In this document: positions 40,191 through 48,483 of the stretch, piece after piece
Position numbering within the stretch: the first letter of the stretch is position 1
Layout: each line of letters starts with the position of its first letter
Origin: Paraburkholderia sp. PGU19
Lineage (GTDB): Bacteria; Pseudomonadota; Gammaproteobacteria; Burkholderiales; Burkholderiaceae
NCBI RefSeq assembly: GCF_013426915.1
Contig: NZ_AP023179.1
Location: 1,116,001 to 1,180,000 of the forward strand
Length of the DNA: 64,000 bases
Direction of reading: 5' to 3'
Made by a program: the position numbers and the translations under genes
Notes under the pieces: model-generated
The model's input: the letters and a program-made list of their open reading frames with translations, nothing else
Databases searched by the model: none
Told to the model about the DNA's origin: nothing

Positions 40191-41702
40191 ATGGTCAATA
40201 CTCCGCCACTCCTTGCCGCCGTCGATCTCGGCTCGAACAGTTTCCGTCTGATCGTTGGTCGCGTCGAGGAAACCGAGGCGGGCAGCCAGATCTACCAGGT
40301 CGACGCGCTGCGCGAACCCGTGCGGCTCGGCGCGGGCCTGTCGCGCGAAAAAATGCTCGACCGTGCTTCGCAGGAACGGGGTTGGGATGCGCTGAAACGC
40401 TTCGGCGAACGTCTGCGCGATTTCCATCCCGATCATGTGCGCGCGGTCGCCACCAACACGCTGCGCGTCGCGAAGAACGCCCAGGAATTTCTCGGCGAAG
40501 CGGAAGCGGCGCTCGGCTTCCCGATCGAAGTGATCGCGGGCCGCGAAGAAGCGCGCCTTATTTATGCCGGCGCCGCGCATTCGGTCCCGGCGAGCGCGGG
40601 CAAGCGGCTCGTCGTCGATATCGGCGGTGGCTCGACGGAGTTCATCATCGGCTCGCACTACACGCCGATTCGAATGGAAAGCCTGTATATCGGCTGCGTG
40701 AGTCACAGCCGCCAGTTCTTTCCGGCGGGCAATGTCGACGAATACACGATGCGCCAGGCCGAACTCGCGGCTTCGCGCGAAATCCAGATCATTTCGGCCG
40801 ACTACAGGGCCGAGGGTTGGGACCAGGGCATCGGCTCGTCGGGCACGGCGCGCGCGCTGGCCGAACTGGTGGAAGCGAACGGCTTCAATGATCCAGGCAT
40901 CACGCACGGTATTTCGCGCGGTGGCCTCGAGCGTTTGAAGCGTGCGCTGATCAAGGCGGAGAACGTCAACCGGCTGAAGCTCGTGGCGCTGAAACCGGAC
41001 CGTGTGCCCGTGCTGGCGGGCGGCCTGTCGATCATGATCGCCGTGTTCGACGAACTCGGCGTCGAATACGTCGACACGACGGACGGCGCGCTTCGGCTTG
41101 GCGTGCTGTATGACCTGCTGGGACGTTCGCAGCATCAGGACATGCGTACGGTCACGGTTGAAGGCTTCATGCGGCGCTATGGCGTGGATCGCGAGCAGGC
41201 GGCGCGTATTGGCGAACTCGCGGTGCGGTTCTATGACCAGTTCGAAGAACCTGATGCCGAGGTGCGCGAAGAGAACCGCATGTTCCTGGGCTGGGCGGCG
41301 GCGTTGCATGAGATCGGGCTGTCGATTTCGCACAGTGCGTATCACAAGCATTCGGCTTATATCGCGAGCAATGCGGATATGCCGGGTTTTTCGCGTACCG
41401 ATCAGGCGCGGCTTGCGGCGCTCGTCGTGGGGCATGCCGGTAAGCTCGGCAAGCTTGCGCAGACGCGGGATATCGAGTGGAATTTGCTGTTCTGTCTGCG
41501 GCTTGCGGCGCTGTTTTGCAGGCGGCGTGCGGATACTGGGTTGCCTGAGATTACTGTCGCTGAGGCGAATGGCGGGTATGAAGTGCGACTGCCTCAGTCG
41601 TGGGTTGCGAATAACCCGCTGACGGACTACAGCCTCATTCAGGAGGCGGCTGAGTGGGAGAAGATTCGGACGCCGTATCGCGTGGTGTACACGGAGGATT
41701 GA
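40191..41702 (+). CDS. ppx: Exopolyphosphatase, Ppx/GppA family
   Basis: 503 residues. It removes terminal phosphates from polyphosphate. ASKHA-fold motifs are LAAVDLGSNSFRLIVGRV, VRAVATNTLRVAKN, GREEARLIYAGAAHS, LVVDIGGGSTEFIIG and GSSGTARALAEL. The C-terminal HD-like domain is present (AALHEIGLSISHSAYHKHSAYI). In the last 350-600 nt third codon positions become G/T-rich and C-poor, as in phoR. The second giant palindrome begins right behind its stop. Confidence 0.95.
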   Translation: MVNTPPLLAAVDLGSNSFRLIVGRVEETEAGSQIYQVDALREPVRLGAGLSREKMLDRASQERGWDALKRFGERLRDFHPDHVRAVATNTLRVAKNAQEFLGEAEAALGFPIEVIAGREEARLIYAGAAHSVPASAGKRLVVDIGGGSTEFIIGSHYTPIRMESLYIGCVSHSRQFFPAGNVDEYTMRQAELAASREIQIISADYRAEGWDQGIGSSGTARALAELVEANGFNDPGITHGISRGGLERLKRALIKAENVNRLKLVALKPDRVPVLAGGLSIMIAVFDELGVEYVDTTDGALRLGVLYDLLGRSQHQDMRTVTVEGFMRRYGVDREQAARIGELAVRFYDQFEEPDAEVREENRMFLGWAAALHEIGLSISHSAYHKHSAYIASNADMPGFSRTDQARLAALVVGHAGKLGKLAQTRDIEWNLLFCLRLAALFCRRRADTGLPEITVAEANGGYEVRLPQSWVANNPLTDYSLIQEAAEWEKIRTPYRVVYTED

Positions 41703-41765
41703 GGTTTTTTTGTCTGCGACGCTCTGGGCGTGTTTTTGCGTTTGCGCTGGCATTCGCGTTTTGCC

Positions 41766-42433
41766 TTTTCGCTGGCATCCGCGATTTGTTAGCTTGCTTC
41801 AAGCGTCGCCCCTGTGCGGGGCGGCACCTACTTTTCTTTGCCGCCGCAAAGAAAAGTAGGCAAAAGAAAGCGGCTAACACCGCCAGTTCTTGTTCTTGCC
41901 TGAGGGCCCCCAACGGGTCTTACGCTTCACACGGCAATCACGTGACCCACATTCGTTGCCAACGCTTTTGCGGTGCTCATCACCCGCTTCACGCATCCGC
42001 GTCGCCGCACGCGTGCCAGATATTCAACCGCCGCCCAAGTGGCAAACTGTGTGTAGGCCGTAGTGCCTCGCACGCCTCACTTCGGACCGATAGCGCACAC
42101 GTTCCGCCCTGTAAGAGTTCCAAGCTATACGACGCGACAACCTACACACAGTTTGCCACCTGGGCGGCACATACCATTCGCTGTCGCCAGCCCGTGCGCG
42201 GGTGCTTGAAGCGGGTGAGGCGTTCATTCAGCGCGTTGGCAACATGCGCGAACAAGGACGTTGCCGTGTGAGGTGTGGGACCGCTTGGGGGCCCTCAGGC
42301 AAGAACAAGGATTGGCGGTGTTAGCCGCTTTCTTTTGCCCTACTTTTCTTTGCGGCGGCAAAGAAAAGTAGGTGCCGCCCCGCACAGGGGCGGCGCGTGA
42401 AGCACGCTAACGAATCGCGGATGCCGGCGCAAA
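41766..42433. repeat. 668-bp palindromic intergenic element, copy 2
   Basis: Same plan and length as copy 1, centred near 42100. The 15-bp hairpins are at 41827-41860 and 42339-42372. The inner 28-bp pair is 42030-42057 with 42141-42168 (one mismatch). The central loop is again 83 nt, and about five sixths of its positions match copy 1. The left flank carries an extra direct copy of the CGCTGGCAT-CGCG end. It lies between convergent ppx and olsB. Sequence between copies is clearly related over the full length. Confidence 0.95.
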
Positions 42434-42516
42434 GGCAAAAACACCAAACGGCAACGCCTACGCCGCAAAGGCAAAACCTAAACCAGGACCCCGACGAGAA
42501 AACCCAAGAAAATCAC

Positions 42517-43332
42517 TTACCTCGGCAACGCGTCCCCAAGAAAGTGCCGCGCATACCGCGCATTGATTTCCGAGAGCCGGAACAATGTCAGATAGTCAGC
42601 GGTGTTGAAATCAGGATCCCACGCCGGCGCCCCGCAAATCTTCGCGCCAAGCCGCAGATAACCCTTAATGAGCGGCGGCGGCGCGACCTTCGCGCCAGTC
42701 TTCAGCTCATCGACGGGGAGGGGCGTATGCGGAAACGCGCGATACTCAGGCGTGGTCAGCGCATCGTCCTGCAGCGACGCATACAGGTTGGCCGCGTAGT
42801 GGCCGCCATCCGCCATCGCGACACTCGCGCAGCCGAGCATGGTCTCATACCCGTTGTGCTGCATATAAGAGCCAAGACCGGCCCACAACGACATGATCAC
42901 CGACCCGCTGCGATAGTCAGCATGCACACACGAGCGCCCCACCTCGACCATCTTCGAGCGCAGATGCGTGAGCCGCGACACATCGAATTCGCTCTCGGCA
43001 TACAGCCGGCCGATACGCGCTGCCTGGTGCGGCGGCAGCACGCGATACGTGCCGACCACCTTGAGCGTGTCCAGATCGCGAACGATCAGGTGATCGCAAT
43101 AAGCGTCGAACGCATCGACGTCGAGGCCGGCCGGGCCGGACAGGCGCGCGCCCATTTCCTCGGCGAAGACGCGGTAACGCAGACGCTGCGCTTCACGAAG
43201 CTCCTCGTCGGTGCGCGCCCACGACACTTGCAGACGATGCTGGGCGGTGACCGTTTCTTCCGTGCGCGGCAGACGGCGACGCGGCTCGAGGATCGATGCG
43301 AAGGGCAGGGTAGGCGTCGGCAGTTCTCGCAT
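42517..43332 (-). CDS. olsB: L-ornithine N-alpha-acyltransferase (ornithine lipid synthesis)
   Basis: 271 residues. It resembles OlsB, which adds a 3-hydroxyacyl chain from ACP to ornithine; lyso-ornithine lipid is then completed by OlsA. Motifs: VSWARTDEELREAQRLRYRVFAEEMGARL, DAYCDHLIVRDLDTLKVVGTYRVLPP, EFDVSRLTHLRSKMVEVGRSCVHADYRSGSVIMSLWAGLGSYM and the LIKGYLRLGAKICGAPAWDPDFNTADYLTLFRLSEINARYARHF ending. ATG 43332 is preferred to the upstream ATG at 43407, whose 25 extra residues look unconserved. Phosphorus-free ornithine lipids replace phospholipids in phosphate starvation in rhizobia, which suits the pho-gene setting. Confidence 0.85.
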   Translation of the reverse strand: MRELPTPTLPFASILEPRRRLPRTEETVTAQHRLQVSWARTDEELREAQRLRYRVFAEEMGARLSGPAGLDVDAFDAYCDHLIVRDLDTLKVVGTYRVLPPHQAARIGRLYAESEFDVSRLTHLRSKMVEVGRSCVHADYRSGSVIMSLWAGLGSYMQHNGYETMLGCASVAMADGGHYAANLYASLQDDALTTPEYRAFPHTPLPVDELKTGAKVAPPPLIKGYLRLGAKICGAPAWDPDFNTADYLTLFRLSEINARYARHFLGDALPR

Positions 43333-43411
43333 GTGGCGTTCCTGGTCGAAAATGTGAAATTCGCTTCGACGCCAATGTAGTAACGGCGGGTGACGCTCAC
43401 GTGGCAACGTC

Positions 43412-43429
43412 GTGACGATTCGATGACGT
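43412..43429 (-). promoter_or_regulatory. Weak Pho box candidate upstream of olsB
   Basis: On the minus strand two GTCA cores (ACGTCAT and TCGTCAC) lie with 11-nt period, 80 nt before olsB; about 13 of 18 positions fit the PhoB consensus. No good -10 is found at the expected 10-nt distance, so this is only a candidate. Confidence 0.35.
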
Positions 43430-43497
43430 GTCGTAAGCCAGACGCTTTCGCAGCGCCTGCAATCCTTGCTTCGCGTTGCCCGGCTATGCGGCGTGGA

Positions 43498-43956
43498 TCA
43501 GATGAGATCCGGGCTGATCGCCGCGCGCAGCATGGCCTGTTCGCCATTGCTGCGCGAGCGGCTCTCGATCCACCACACCGCCGATTTCTTGACCGACCAG
43601 CTCGCGCCGCTATCGGCGAGCAGACGCGCGATGACATGACCGAGTGTCGGCTGATGGCCGACGATCACGACCGTCGGCGCGATGCCGTCGGGCCAGCCGG
43701 CGGCCGTGAGAATCGCTTCGACGCTCGCGTCCGGCGCAATCTCGCGTACGACGCGGTATTGGTCCGTCAGCGATTCGGCCGTCTGTACGGTGCGCGCGGC
43801 GGGACTGGCGAGGATCACGGCGTCGTCCGGAAGGCGCGCGCGCAGCCATTTAGCGGACGCCTGCGCCTGCTTGCGGCCGCGCGGCGTCAGCTGACGGGCG
43901 AGATCGGTCGAGGCGGTGTCTTCAGCCTCGGCGTGACGCCAGAGGATCAGGTTCAT
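43498..43956 (-). CDS. sixA: Phosphohistidine phosphatase SixA
   Basis: 152 residues. Histidine-phosphatase fold with RHG-type motif LILWRHAEAED and second catalytic His in VVIVGHQPTLGHV. SixA dephosphorylates phosphohistidine in phosphotransfer proteins (in E. coli, NPr). ATG 43956 gives MNLILWRHAEAED; the longer start adds 14 residues. It is upstream of and co-oriented with olsB, 165 nt apart. Confidence 0.88.
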   Translation of the reverse strand: MNLILWRHAEAEDTASTDLARQLTPRGRKQAQASAKWLRARLPDDAVILASPAARTVQTAESLTDQYRVVREIAPDASVEAILTAAGWPDGIAPTVVIVGHQPTLGHVIARLLADSGASWSVKKSAVWWIESRSRSNGEQAMLRAAISPDLI

Positions 43957-44123
43957 GGCGGTGTCTCCGTTTTTCTGTCGGCAGGTGAGTTTCGACAACT
44001 ATGGACAGCGCGGGGCGAGTTCTGCTGCTTTGGTTTGAATGAATGCGCGCGTGTTTCGGCAGTGTAGGCGGCGCTCGCAGGATTTTTCGCGTTATTCGCG
44101 TGAAATCGGCGCGCAAAAAGCAA

Positions 44124-44157
44124 AAACCCGCGACACCAGGATAAGTGTCACGGGTTT
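44124..44157 (-). terminator. Intrinsic terminator after tRNA-Pro
   Basis: In the minus sense a 12-bp stem with one mismatch (44124-44136 with 44145-44157) is followed by TTTTT-type tract, 16 nt beyond the tRNA. Confidence 0.85.
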
Positions 44158-44173
44158 CTTTACGGCATGTTGG

Positions 44174-44250
44174 TGGTCGGAGCGATAGGATTCGAACCTA
44201 CGACCCTCTGATCCCAAATCAGATGCGCTACCAGGCTGCGCTACGCTCCG
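44174..44250 (-). tRNA. tRNA-Pro (anticodon TGG)
   Basis: 77 nt, minus strand, starting CGGAGCGTAGCGCAGCC. The anticodon loop TTTGGGA gives anticodon TGG. The T-loop is TTCGAAT and CCA is encoded. The acceptor pairs CGGAGCG with CGCTCCG. Confidence 0.97.
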
Positions 44251-44311
44251 ACGCGAGCCCGAGATTCTATCTGCATTAAGGACGACAAGTCAAACCCTCG
44301 CGTCAAAAAAG

Positions 44312-44470
44312 TCATAACTGGCCCATCAGCAGCAACACGATCACCACGATCAGCACGATGCCGACGAGCCCGGTCGGGCGATAGCCCCATTCGCGGCTGT
44401 ACGGCCAGCTTGGAAGGGCGCCGATCAAAAGCAGGATCACCACGATCAGCAGAATGGTTCCGAGGGTCAT
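44312..44470 (-). CDS. DUF3309-like small membrane protein
   Basis: 52 residues: a helix (TILLIVVILLLIGALP), the conserved turn SWPYSREWGYRPTG and a second helix (LVGIVLIVVIVLLLMGQL). This is the whole DUF3309 pattern, a very short inner-membrane protein of unknown role. AAGGAGAG stands 6-7 nt before ATG 44470. It is a single gene downstream of a gene-poor 300-nt stretch. Confidence 0.85.
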   Translation of the reverse strand: MTLGTILLIVVILLLIGALPSWPYSREWGYRPTGLVGIVLIVVIVLLLMGQL

Positions 44471-44777
44471 GTTATCTCTCCTTATATGGCCGGGCCACAA
44501 ATGGAGACCGCGTAGGCGCGTACAGGCAGCGACCGTGCGCGCGCGGGCGGCCGGAGTGTCGAGCGCGCGGAATGCGCGCTCTATGCGTTACAGATGAGCA
44601 AACCATGTGCCCGGCATGAGGCGGTGCCGCGGGGCAAAAAGGACGGGAGATAGCGCGTGCTCGGGAATCCGGACGCGCAAATGAGGATGTCGCGCGTCGA
44701 GGCCAAACCGACGCGTGAACCGGACGAAAATTCAGGCGGTCACAAAGGGTAGCGCCGCAGTCGCGGCGCATCCGGTT
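44471..44777. other. Gene-free 307-nt stretch
   Basis: No convincing gene, tRNA or strong terminator. It presumably holds the promoter of the DUF3309 gene and the 3' region of the next small gene. Confidence 0.4.
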
Positions 44778-44951
44778 TCAGTGTCTGCGGCGCATTCTGT
44801 CCAGGACGTGATGCTCGGCAAGCCAGTGATGCATCATGCCTTCGCCTTGATGCTCGCGCCGATAGGTGCGCGACTCGAACACCGACAGCACGACAAGCAC
44901 CAGCAACCCTATGGCGAGTCCAACCAGACCTGCGATCGATTCGGCATCCAT
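44778..44951 (-). CDS. Small single-pass membrane protein
   Basis: 57 residues: MDAESIAGLVGLAIGLLVLVVLSVFESRTYRREHQGEGMMHHWLAEHHVLDRMRRRH. One helix, then a basic, His-rich cytoplasmic-looking tail. GAAGGAGG lies just before ATG 44951. No family recognised. Confidence 0.65.
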   Translation of the reverse strand: MDAESIAGLVGLAIGLLVLVVLSVFESRTYRREHQGEGMMHHWLAEHHVLDRMRRRH

Positions 44952-45117
44952 GGCGGCCTCCTTCGACGAAAACGACCCTGTGTACATAGTAGAACAGGCG
45001 ATGCAAGATCGCGCAATGCGGTGGATATCCAGGTTCGGCGGCGCACATTGCGCTTTGCGGTTAGACTCGTGGCCCGCGACGTCATCCGTCGATGCTCACA
45101 CCTTGTCCGAAAAGTTT

Positions 45118-45291
45118 ATGAAGCGCTTCCTGCTGGCTGCATCGTTGTTTTCGCTGTTCGCCCTGTCGGCGTGTGCCGACGATCCGACCGTTCACCATCA
45201 CGTGCCGCCGAAAGACCCGGCGGACTACCACGGCGTGCCGACCGACACCCGCCCGCCTTCGATGATCGACGCGCCCGACGCGCCAAAATAA
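45118..45291 (+). CDS. Small lipoprotein
   Basis: 57 residues: MKRFLLAASLFSLFALSACADDPTVHHHVPPKDPADYHGVPTDTRPPSMIDAPDAPK. The lipobox LSAC predicts lipid attachment at Cys19. The mature part is short, Pro- and Asp-rich, without known domain. The upstream open frame is not used because the signal peptide fixes the start at 45118. Confidence 0.75.
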   Translation: MKRFLLAASLFSLFALSACADDPTVHHHVPPKDPADYHGVPTDTRPPSMIDAPDAPK

Positions 45292-45323
45292 GCGTACGAC
45301 GGGGCGCGCTCTTCAACGCGCAC

Positions 45324-46715
45324 CTACGCGCGGCTCGCCGACAGATCAGACCCGACATCGCGCGCAAGACGCGGCAACAGGCGAAGCAGCGTGAGGCCGC
45401 GCGCGGCCATGAAGATCGTCAGCGCCGCCCACAGTCCGTGATTGCCGTGCGCGCCGGCGAGCGCCCACGAAGCCGCGAGAAACACGCCTAGCGACACGAC
45501 CATCGACGTCATCAGATCGCGCGTGCGCGTCGCGCCGATGAACACGCCATCGAGCAGAAAGCCCCACACGGATACGATCGGCGACAGCACGGTCCACGGC
45601 AGGAAGGCTTCTGCCGCTGCCCGCACTACGGTCTGATCGGTGAGCCGCTCGATGATCCACGCGCCCGCCGTCCAGTAGACGAGCGAGAACGCCAGCGCGC
45701 CGAGCGCCGACCACAGCAGCGTCACCTTGACGGCCTGGCGGAACGCATCGCGGTTGCGCGCGCCGATGGCCGCGCCGACGAGCGCTTCAGCCGCATGTGC
45801 GAAGCCGTCGAGCCCGTAGCCCATGAACGTCTGGAAGTTGAGGAGCAGCGCGTTCGCGGCCAGCGTCGCGTCGCCCTGTTTCGCGCCCAGATGCGCGAAC
45901 CAGCCGAACGCGCCTAGCAGGCACATCGTTCGGACGAAGATGTCGCGGTTGATGGTCACCATGCGCCTGAGCGCAACGCGATCGAACAGCGCGGCGCGCT
46001 CGAGCGCGGGCAGCCCGCGCGGACGCATCTGCCAGAGCAGGACGGCACCGAACACGAAGCCAAGCGCATCGGCCGTCGCCGTGGCGGCGCCGATGCCCGC
46101 CACGCCCCAGTCGAACGCATACACATACAGCAATACGGCCACGATGTTCGCCGTGTTGATGAACACTTGCGTGGCAAGCGCAACGCGCACGCGTTGCGTA
46201 CCGAGCAGCCAGCCGAGTACGACATAGTTGCCGAGCGCAAGCGGCGCGGCCCAGATGCGGGCGTGACAGTAGGCGCGCGCGTGCCGCTGCACGTCGTCGC
46301 TGCCGCCGATCGCGCGTACCGCGAAATCGATTAGCGGAACCTGCGTCGCCAGGATGGCTGCGCCGATCGCAAACGCGAGCAACAGCGCGCGCACGATGTT
46401 CATGCGCAGGCCGGCCTGATTGTTCGCGCCGAACGATTGCGCGACGAGCCCCGTCGTGCCCATGCGCAGAAAGCCGAAGCCCCAGAACACGAAATTGAAG
46501 AACAGGCCGCCCAGCGCCACGCCGCCGAGATACGACGCGCTGTCGAGATGCCCGGCGACGGCGGTGTCGACGGCGCCGAGTATCGGCTGCGTCAGATTGG
46601 CGAGGACGATGGGGAACGCGAGCGTCAACACGCGCCGATGCCAGCGCGTCGGCACGGCATCGGCGCTCGCGTGTGGCGGGTCCGACGCGACGCTGTCGTC
46701 CGCGCTATTGCTCAA
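45324..46715 (-). CDS. MATE family efflux transporter (DinF-like)
   Basis: 463 residues, twelve membrane helices. Motifs: RVLTLAFPIVLANLTQPILGAVDTAVAGHLDSASYLGGVALGGLFFNFVFWGFGFLRMGTTGLVAQSFGANNQ in the first half and FQTFMGYGLDGFAHAAEALVGAAIGARN in the second, both DinF-branch hallmarks. Likely a cation-coupled drug or metabolite exporter. Start TTG 46715 overlaps the stop of the upstream gene by 4 nt; a longer GTG/ATG frame (to 46835) reads Arg/Gly-rich and is rejected. Confidence 0.88.
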   Translation of the reverse strand: MSNSADDSVASDPPHASADAVPTRWHRRVLTLAFPIVLANLTQPILGAVDTAVAGHLDSASYLGGVALGGLFFNFVFWGFGFLRMGTTGLVAQSFGANNQAGLRMNIVRALLLAFAIGAAILATQVPLIDFAVRAIGGSDDVQRHARAYCHARIWAAPLALGNYVVLGWLLGTQRVRVALATQVFINTANIVAVLLYVYAFDWGVAGIGAATATADALGFVFGAVLLWQMRPRGLPALERAALFDRVALRRMVTINRDIFVRTMCLLGAFGWFAHLGAKQGDATLAANALLLNFQTFMGYGLDGFAHAAEALVGAAIGARNRDAFRQAVKVTLLWSALGALAFSLVYWTAGAWIIERLTDQTVVRAAAEAFLPWTVLSPIVSVWGFLLDGVFIGATRTRDLMTSMVVSLGVFLAASWALAGAHGNHGLWAALTIFMAARGLTLLRLLPRLARDVGSDLSASRA

Positions 46716-47020
46716 CCGCGTTCCTGCACGCAGACCCACGGCGATACGACCACGGCCCACAGTTCGGGGTCCCGCGCGGCGAAGTCGGCAGCCGTCTCCG
46801 CCTGCACGCGCTCGACCAGTCCCGCCGACAGCCATTGGGTGACCTGCGTCGTATCGTCGTTTGCGATCGCTTCGGCGACGCTCACCAGATCGAGATCGCG
46901 CGCGACACGCAGCAGCATGCCGCGCGCAAAGAAGCGTTCGAGTTCCGTCCAGCCGATCTTCGCGGTTTCACCGAGCAGTTTCTCGTAGAGCGGGCTTTGT
47001 GGGGTGTCGGGGGAGGTCAT
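46712..47020 (-). CDS. DUF2288-like protein
   Basis: 102 residues: SPLYEKLLGETAKIGWTELERFFARGMLLRVARDLDLVSVAEAIANDDTTQVTQWLSAGLVERVQAETAADFAARDPELWAVVVSPWVCVQE. The LxxETaxIxWxELxrffArGxll start and W-V-V ending fit DUF2288, a small cytosolic family of unknown role. It is coupled to the MATE gene by a TTGA overlap. Confidence 0.7.
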   Translation of the reverse strand: MTSPDTPQSPLYEKLLGETAKIGWTELERFFARGMLLRVARDLDLVSVAEAIANDDTTQVTQWLSAGLVERVQAETAADFAARDPELWAVVVSPWVCVQERG

Positions 47021-47532
47021 GGTGTTAGCAGGCAGCATGGCATTCGTGCGTGGGGGCGTGTCGGCGGCATGCGCCGGCACGGGCGGGCGTAACTATAAAC
47101 CAAACCATAGGCGACACCTCGCGACTTCGCTCGCCAATGCCTTGCGGTGCGAATACGCGGATAAATGCCTTCACGTCACGCGCTTTAATCGCCGTGTCCG
47201 CCCGCATTTGAATACGTTAAACGGAAGATCGCGAATTCGTTAAATCTGAGGAATTCACCGCAAGAATCGCAACGGAAGGGTGCGTTGGCGCACCAAGTCC
47301 CGCTATTGCGGGAAGTGAAGCGAAATGCTTGAAATCGACGAATATCGCAGTGCAGAACAATTCACGCGGAATCCTTTCACGATCTTCCGAAACCCCCGTC
47401 AGCCTTGGGTTTCGGGGTGGCGCGCTATTGCGCCGAGTGCGAATTGAATGCGCAATCGCGCGTTGATTCGGTTTGCAAATAGACGGGTGCGACATTCAGT
47501 TCGTCTTGAAACCGTGCGCCGACTCACACTAT
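47021..47532. other. 512-nt gene-free stretch
   Basis: Lower in GC than surrounding genes, with no convincing frame on either strand. A short hairpin, CCCGCTATTGCGGG, lies near 47299-47312. Its right end leads into the promoter of the small RNA candidate. Confidence 0.4.
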
Positions 47533-47563
47533 TTGCACAATTAATCGATTGCGTGGGTATAGG
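47533..47563 (+). promoter_or_regulatory. Candidate promoter of the small RNA
   Basis: TTGCAC (47533-47538) and TATAGG (47558-47563), spacer 19 (or GTATAG with 18). The expected start is near 47570. Confidence 0.4.
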
Positions 47564-47569
47564 GGCGTT

Positions 47570-47659
47570 GCTAGATTTCGTCTCGGCGCATGGTGAACCG
47601 GTCCTTTGCCGATATGCGCCGAACCCCCGTTTGCCCGGCCTCGTGCCGGGCATTTTTTT
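47570..47659 (+). ncRNA. Candidate small RNA ending in an intrinsic terminator
   Basis: About 90 nt with no coding potential. A 9-bp perfect stem (47583-47591 with 47614-47622) holds a 22-nt loop containing the pyrimidine-rich GGTCCTTTGCC. A C-rich single strand (ACCCCCGTT) follows, then an 8-bp terminator stem (47632-47639 with 47645-47652) and seven T residues. The loop-linker-terminator plan is that of trans-acting sRNAs. Direct evidence of expression is lacking. A group II intron starts 2 nt after the T-run. Confidence 0.5.
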
Positions 47660-48070
47660 GGTGTGCCGAGCATGCCCAACAGCTTGGGGGTGAAAGTCCC
47701 CTGCCCAGCCTGATGGTGGCGAAGGGCTAGCGAAACGCAAGGGCGTCGTCGCGAGGCGGGGTCTGAAGGAAGCGCGTAGCAAAGCCACGACCTGACGAAC
47801 AGAAACCAGATACGAGGCCTACCCGGCCGGACGAGCGAGCCAATGATCGCGAAGTCCACAACCATCAAGTGCTGGGGTGGTAAATCTGGCGGGTGTGTGG
47901 CGAAGGCGGTTGTGCTTACCCCGGGAGGCCTGCCTGGTGTCCTGGAATCAGGACTGAACGGCTCGTAAGGGCTATTGATCGCCGAGCAGGAGTCAGCAGC
48001 GGGCATATTAGGGCGGCGACGCCTGAAGGCCCAAACGGAGAGGAGCGGCGAATAAGCCGGAGAACTCGAC

Positions 48071-48454
48071 ATGGGAACGCAGCAGAAAACGCATCGCGTC
48101 CTTGATAGCAGAGGAAGGGGTGAAGCCCCGGTGGTTGCTGATCGAGGGGCTGAACCTATGGCGGCGGACCCCGAGCCTGAAAGCCCGTCGGCTTGTGACC
48201 GACTGATGGAAGAAGTCTGCGAGAGGGAGAACCTGCAGCAGGCGTTGAAGCGTGTGAAAGCGAACAAGGGTGCACCGGGCGTGGACGGCATGACGGTTCA
48301 GGCATTACCGGCGTACCTGCGTGAGCATTGGCCGTCGATAAAGGACGCGCTGCTGAACGGCACGTACAAGCCCCAACCTGTGAGACGAGTCGAGATACCC
48401 AAGCCGGACGGAGGTGGCGTGCGCAAGCTCGGCATTCCGACGGCGATCTCATAA
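48071..48454 (+). pseudogene. ltrA: Group II intron reverse transcriptase, N-terminal part (split gene)
   Basis: 127 codons then a stop supplied by the inserted element. It contains the RT-0 region (CDRLMEEVCERENLQQALKRVKANKGAPGVDGMTVQALPAYL) and RT-1 (RVEIPKPDGGGVRKLGIPTA). The true sequence runs to GCG at 48443-48445 and continues at 51380; joining them restores KLGIPTALDRLVQQA, a standard RT reading. The insertion leaves no active site, so the protein is inactive unless the element excises. Confidence 0.9.
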
Positions 48455-48483
48455 TGCACCTCTCACAGTTGAATGCTGGACTG

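Noticed and set aside
33244..42433. Reading the two palindromes as ends of one composite transposon
   Set aside because: The 8 kb between them holds core genes (ppk, ppx), no transposase, and each copy is itself a complete palindrome.
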